Source: Nocardioides plantarum
Lineage (GTDB): Bacteria; Actinomycetota; Actinomycetes; Propionibacteriales; Nocardioidaceae
Length of the DNA: 64,000 nt
Direction: 5' to 3'
Assembly (NCBI RefSeq): GCF_006346395.1
Contig: NZ_VDMS01000004.1
Coordinates: forward strand, 434,001 to 498,000
This document shows, one piece after another, positions 61,100 through 64,000 of this stretch. Made by a program: the position numbers and the translations under genes. The notes below the pieces were generated by a model. That model ran no database searches and was not told the DNA's origin. It saw nothing but the letters and a program-made list of their open reading frames with translations. Numbering within the stretch: the first letter of the stretch is position 1; each line of letters begins with the position of its first letter.

Positions 61100-62065
61100 T
61101 CAGGCCGTGGTCGCCCCGGCGCGTCGGATCGAGGTGACGCCAGCCGGCGCGGCCGGACCGACCTGCCCGTTGCGGAGCAGGGTGCGCCACTTGGCGCGCG
61201 AGTAGGTCGCCGGCTGCGTCGTACGGATCCAGTCGTGGAGGATCTTGGCGAACCTCTCGGGATGGTCCTTGTGGGGGAAGTGCCCCGCGTTGGGGATGAC
61301 CTCGATGCGCGCCTTGGGTGCGAGGGCGGCCGCATTGCTCGCGTGGCGTACCGGGATCACGTGGTCGTCGCGGCCCCAGACCACGGCCATGGGCATGGCG
61401 TCGGTGAGGTAGGCCCGGTCGGCCATCGTGACGATCTGGCCCTTCCAGTCCACGACTGCCCTGACCACGTGACGGATCGCCGCGCGGGCATGCGGGTCCT
61501 TGAAGGAGTCGTAGATGTCGGCGACCTCGCCGAGGTCGCGCGTCGCCCTCAGTCCCGTCGAGGAGGCCGCCTTGAGCCCGGCGACGCCGACGTGGCGCAC
61601 GACCGGGAGCGTGAGCAGCCCCATCACCTGGTGGAAGCCGGGCGAGGTGATGGCACGGATGCCTGGTGACACCTCGGGCCCGAGACCGCCGGAGGCGACG
61701 AGCATCATCCGCTCGGTGCGCTCGGGGAACTGGTAGGCGAACTGCATCGCGACACCGCCGCCGAAGCTGTGGCCGACCACGGTGACCTTGTCGATGTTGA
61801 GGACCGTGAGCAGGTCGCGCATGCCGTTGGCATAGCCCCCGACGCTGTAGTCGGCACGCGGCTTGGCCGACTCCCCGTGACCGAGCAGGTCGGGTGCGAT
61901 CACCGTGTAGCGCTTGGCCAGGGTGTCGATGACGGGCTCCCACGTGGTGTGGTCGCAGCCGAGGCCGTGGAGCAGGAGCAGGACCGGGCCCGAGCCGACC
62001 CTGACGTAGGCGCGGCGGTGGCCGTGGATGGTGACGTGCTGCACCTCGTGGCGCTTGTCGCTCAT
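61100..62065 (-). CDS. Alpha/beta hydrolase (LipV-like)
   Basis: The 321-residue product has the alpha/beta-hydrolase core: LLLLHGLGCDHTTWEPV (oxyanion loop), VVGHSFGGGVAMQF with nucleophile S100, WGRDDHVIP (catalytic Asp region) and NAGHFPHKDHPE (catalytic His). A mobile cap is suggested by residues ~140-200. Mycobacterial LipV occupies the comparable locus. It should hydrolyse an ester or thioester; the substrate is unknown. No signal peptide is seen. Confidence 0.9.
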   Translation of the reverse strand: MSDKRHEVQHVTIHGHRRAYVRVGSGPVLLLLHGLGCDHTTWEPVIDTLAKRYTVIAPDLLGHGESAKPRADYSVGGYANGMRDLLTVLNIDKVTVVGHSFGGGVAMQFAYQFPERTERMMLVASGGLGPEVSPGIRAITSPGFHQVMGLLTLPVVRHVGVAGLKAASSTGLRATRDLGEVADIYDSFKDPHARAAIRHVVRAVVDWKGQIVTMADRAYLTDAMPMAVVWGRDDHVIPVRHASNAAALAPKARIEVIPNAGHFPHKDHPERFAKILHDWIRTTQPATYSRAKWRTLLRNGQVGPAAPAGVTSIRRAGATTA

Positions 62066-62187
62066 GCCGAGCCCCCTCCGTCGACGGCAGGCTCAGGATT
62101 CAACCAGACCTCGCACCTCGTTCACACGCTCCTGAGGGTGTCACCAGCCCTGACCCGGTCGACCATCGGTCCCACTAATCTCGAGGC

Positions 62188-63432
62188 GTGCCCCCCCGTG
62201 CCCCCCGCCACCCCCACGCCCGGGCTGCGGCCGCGCTGGTGCGGGCCAGCGGCTCGCTCAGCACGTCGGCGATCGCGCGGATGGACAGCGAGATGGCCTG
62301 GTTCCGGCTGCTGAGCGCGCAGGAGCGGGCCTGGGTGGGTCAGATCCTGCAGTCCGGCATCCGTGCCTTCGTCGACTGGTACGGCGCCGCCGACGAGGCC
62401 GCCGAGTCCGACGAGCGCAGCGACGCCTCGGAGTCGTTCGCCGTGGCTGCGTCGGTCTTCGGCGCCGCGCCCCGCGCCCTGGCCGGGACCATCAGCCTGC
62501 AGCAGACCGTCGACCTGGTCCGGCTCTCGATCGAGGTCGTCGAGCACGACGTCGACCGCATCGTCGAGCCCGCCGACGTCCCCGACGTCCGCGCCGCCAT
62601 CCTGCGCTACGCCCGCGAGATCGCCTTCGCGACCGCCGAGGTCTACGCCCGGGCCGCCGAGATGCGCGGGGCATGGGACGCGCGGCTCGAGGCGCTGGTG
62701 GTCGACGCCGTGCTGCGCGCCGAGGGCGACGAGACCACTCTGTCGCGCGCCTCGGCGCTGGGCTGGTCGGCCCGCGGTGACGTGACGGTCGTGCTCGGCA
62801 CGCTGCCAGAGCGGCGCACCGACTCCGACCTCTTCGACGCCGTACGCCGGGCAGCGCGGGTCACGGGGATGGACGCGCTGTGCGCGGCGCAGGGCGACCG
62901 GCTGGTCGTGCTGCTCGGCGGGGTCGACGACCCACGGGCCGCCGGGGCCGCGCTCGTCGACCTCTACGGCCCGGGCCCGGTCGTGGTCGGCCCGGTGAGC
63001 GACGACCTGCAGCACGCGCACGTCTCGGCGCGCGCGACCTTGGCGGCACACCGGGCTGCCGCCGGCTGGCCCGACGCCCCACGGCCGGTCCTGAGCAACG
63101 AGCTGCTGCCCGAGCGGGCCCTGGCCGGCGACGGGCACGCCCGCCGACACCTGGTCGAGGACGTCTACCTGCCGCTGGCCGCGGCCCGCGGGGGGCTCGC
63201 CGACTCATTGGCGGCCTACCTCGCCCAGGGCGGCTCGGTCGAGGGCACGGCGCGCGCGCTCTTCGTGCACCCCAACACGGTGCGCTACCGCATGCGACAG
63301 GTGGCCGACCTGACCGGCTTCACCCCGAGCGTGCCCCGGGACGCCCTGACGCTGCAGGTGGCGCTGGTGCTCGGTCGGCAGTCGGGTCGCATACCACCTC
63401 ACGCCGGCCAGTCGGCCCCGACGACGTTGTAG
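62188..63432 (+). CDS. fasR: FasR-like PucR-type regulator of fatty-acid synthesis
   Basis: The 414-residue product has a C-terminal PucR helix-turn-helix (LAAYLAQGGSVEGTARALFV then HPNTVRYRMRQVADLTG), a central GGDEF-like regulatory region and an N-terminal helical part. It is the activator FasR of Streptomyces by its position immediately upstream of fabD. FasR binds the fabD promoter and is needed for the fabD-fabH-acpP-fabF operon. GTG 62188 is leaderless (TAATCT at 62176-62181, exactly 6 nt). The 80-bp gap to fabD should hold its binding site. Confidence 0.88.
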   Translation: MPPRAPRHPHARAAAALVRASGSLSTSAIARMDSEMAWFRLLSAQERAWVGQILQSGIRAFVDWYGAADEAAESDERSDASESFAVAASVFGAAPRALAGTISLQQTVDLVRLSIEVVEHDVDRIVEPADVPDVRAAILRYAREIAFATAEVYARAAEMRGAWDARLEALVVDAVLRAEGDETTLSRASALGWSARGDVTVVLGTLPERRTDSDLFDAVRRAARVTGMDALCAAQGDRLVVLLGGVDDPRAAGAALVDLYGPGPVVVGPVSDDLQHAHVSARATLAAHRAAAGWPDAPRPVLSNELLPERALAGDGHARRHLVEDVYLPLAAARGGLADSLAAYLAQGGSVEGTARALFVHPNTVRYRMRQVADLTGFTPSVPRDALTLQVALVLGRQSGRIPPHAGQSAPTTL

Positions 63433-63512
63433 GAACCCGACAAAGTTTCCCGGTCCAGGTTCGTGCAGGACTGATGCGCGACCCGGACGCCGGACCAGGC
63501 AGAGTGAGGGAC

Positions 63513-64000
63513 GTGCTCGTCATCGTCGCTCCCGGACAAGGCGCCCAGACGCCTGGGTTCCTCGCCCCCTGGCTCGAGGACCGCGTCTTCGCGTCCCGGC
63601 TGCACTGGCTCTCGACCGTGGCCGGCATCGACCTGGCCCACCACGGCACGGTGTCCGATGCCGACACCATCCGTGACACCCGTATCGCCCAGCCCCTGCT
63701 GGTCGCCACGACCCTCGTGGCCACCCTCGAGCTCTTCCCGCACCCCGGTGACGGCTTCAACCAGGTCGGCGCGGTCGCCGGCCACAGCGTCGGCGAGCTG
63801 GCCGCCGCGGTGGGCGCACGGGCGATCAGCGCCGAGCAGGCGATGGTCCTGGTGCGCGAGCGGGGTGTCGCGATGGCCGAGGCCGCCGCGGCCACGCCGA
63901 CCGGCATGACCGCACTCCTCGGCGGTGACCGCGACGAGGTCCTCGCAGCGCTCGCGCGACACGGGCTGACCCCCGCCAACGACAACGGTCCGGGCCAGGT
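63513..64000 (+). CDS. fabD: Malonyl-CoA:ACP transacylase FabD, 5' part (continues past window)
   Basis: The frame is open from GTG 63513 to the window end, giving 162 residues with no stop. It begins with the typical FabD start LVIVAPGQGAQTPGFLAPWL and has the nucleophile S92 in AVAGHSVGELAAA. The enzyme loads malonyl from CoA onto acyl-carrier protein, the first committed step of type II fatty-acid synthesis. GAGGG lies just before the start; GTG 63504 in frame is a weaker alternative. It follows fasR by 80 bp, as in Streptomyces. Confidence 0.93.
   Translation, partial: MLVIVAPGQGAQTPGFLAPWLEDRVFASRLHWLSTVAGIDLAHHGTVSDADTIRDTRIAQPLLVATTLVATLELFPHPGDGFNQVGAVAGHSVGELAAAVGARAISAEQAMVLVRERGVAMAEAAAATPTGMTALLGGDRDEVLAALARHGLTPANDNGPGQ

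Noticed and set aside
59298..61943. An 881-codon minus-strand frame across the helicase and hydrolase
   Set aside because: It is antisense to a full set of DEAD-box motifs and out of frame with the hydrolase; no domain is seen.
1..64000. CRISPR arrays, insertion sequences, prophage genes or integrases
   Set aside because: No regularly spaced direct repeats, transposase, integrase or phage structural protein was found.

Overview
The window is a 64 kb stretch of very high-GC chromosome from an actinobacterium. It most resembles Nocardioides or a close relative in the Propionibacteriales. Support comes from the strong G/C third-position bias, many GTG and TTG starts, translationally coupled ATGA/GTGA overlaps and a WhiB-family iron-sulfur regulator. 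Mycoredoxin, AdnA/AdnB, MoeZ and the fasR-fabD arrangement point the same way. No phage, insertion sequence, CRISPR array or rRNA was seen. The only tRNA is an initiator tRNA-Met. The genus assignment is inference.

Layout. (a) 1-7.9 kb: the tail of a LysR regulator, two tandem small secreted paralogs ending in a strong terminator, and a 2055-residue secreted protein with a glycine-rich N-terminus, 18 B-repeats and a C-terminal Ig-like region. (b) 8-12.1 kb: crotonyl-CoA carboxylase/reductase, a coiled-coil DivIVA-like protein and an AI-2E-type permease. (c) 12.2-21.7 kb: an ECF sigma factor with a membrane-anchored partner, a divergent EamA transporter/CGNR regulator pair, small proteins, a GH114-type secreted protein, an acyl-CoA hydrolase/transferase and a large secreted carbohydrate-binding protein. 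(d) 21.9-33.9 kb: tRNA-fMet, the UPF0182/PPA1309/YlbL operon, moaE, a DUF2342 metalloprotease-like gene, NUDIX, YgjP-type and PHP-domain genes, an enoyl-CoA hydratase, two tiny zinc-binding proteins and an orphan TOMM-maturation-like gene. (e) 34-46 kb: whiB7 with a long regulatory leader, uvrD2, mycoredoxin, nudC, a flavoprotein and adnA-adnB. (f) 46-56 kb: secreted peptidases, a peptidoglycan-binding protein, an acyltransferase, a very hydrophobic membrane protein and an alkyltransferase-like protein. (g) 56-64 kb: moeZ, a TetR regulator, DUF3107, a ferritin-like protein, a DEAD-box helicase, an alpha/beta hydrolase, and fasR followed by the start of fabD.

How the genes work together. From 22 kb to 62 kb the gene content follows the mycobacterial block Rv3193c-Rv3211 as I remember it (UPF0182, YlbL, DUF2342, whiB7, uvrD2, mrx1, nudC, adnBA, ATL, moeZ, TetR, DUF3107, rhlE, lipV). 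This is a conserved actinobacterial neighbourhood for DNA double-strand-break processing, redox control and antibiotic-stress response. The last 1.8 kb starts the type II fatty-acid synthase locus under FasR.

The most unusual non-coding structure is in two places. The first is the roughly 350 bp gap at 31.3-31.65 kb. It holds a phased cluster of DnaA boxes, a consensus-like promoter and a 65-nt near-perfect hairpin with a tandem G-A internal loop. The second is the whiB7 leader at 34.58-35.14 kb: an AT-box promoter, an 87-codon upstream ORF with a strong Shine-Dalgarno, a small hairpin over the uORF stop and a Rho-independent attenuator. A third, window-wide regularity is a TANNNT hexamer exactly 6 nt before the start codon of at least twelve genes, which marks leaderless transcripts and fixes several start codons.
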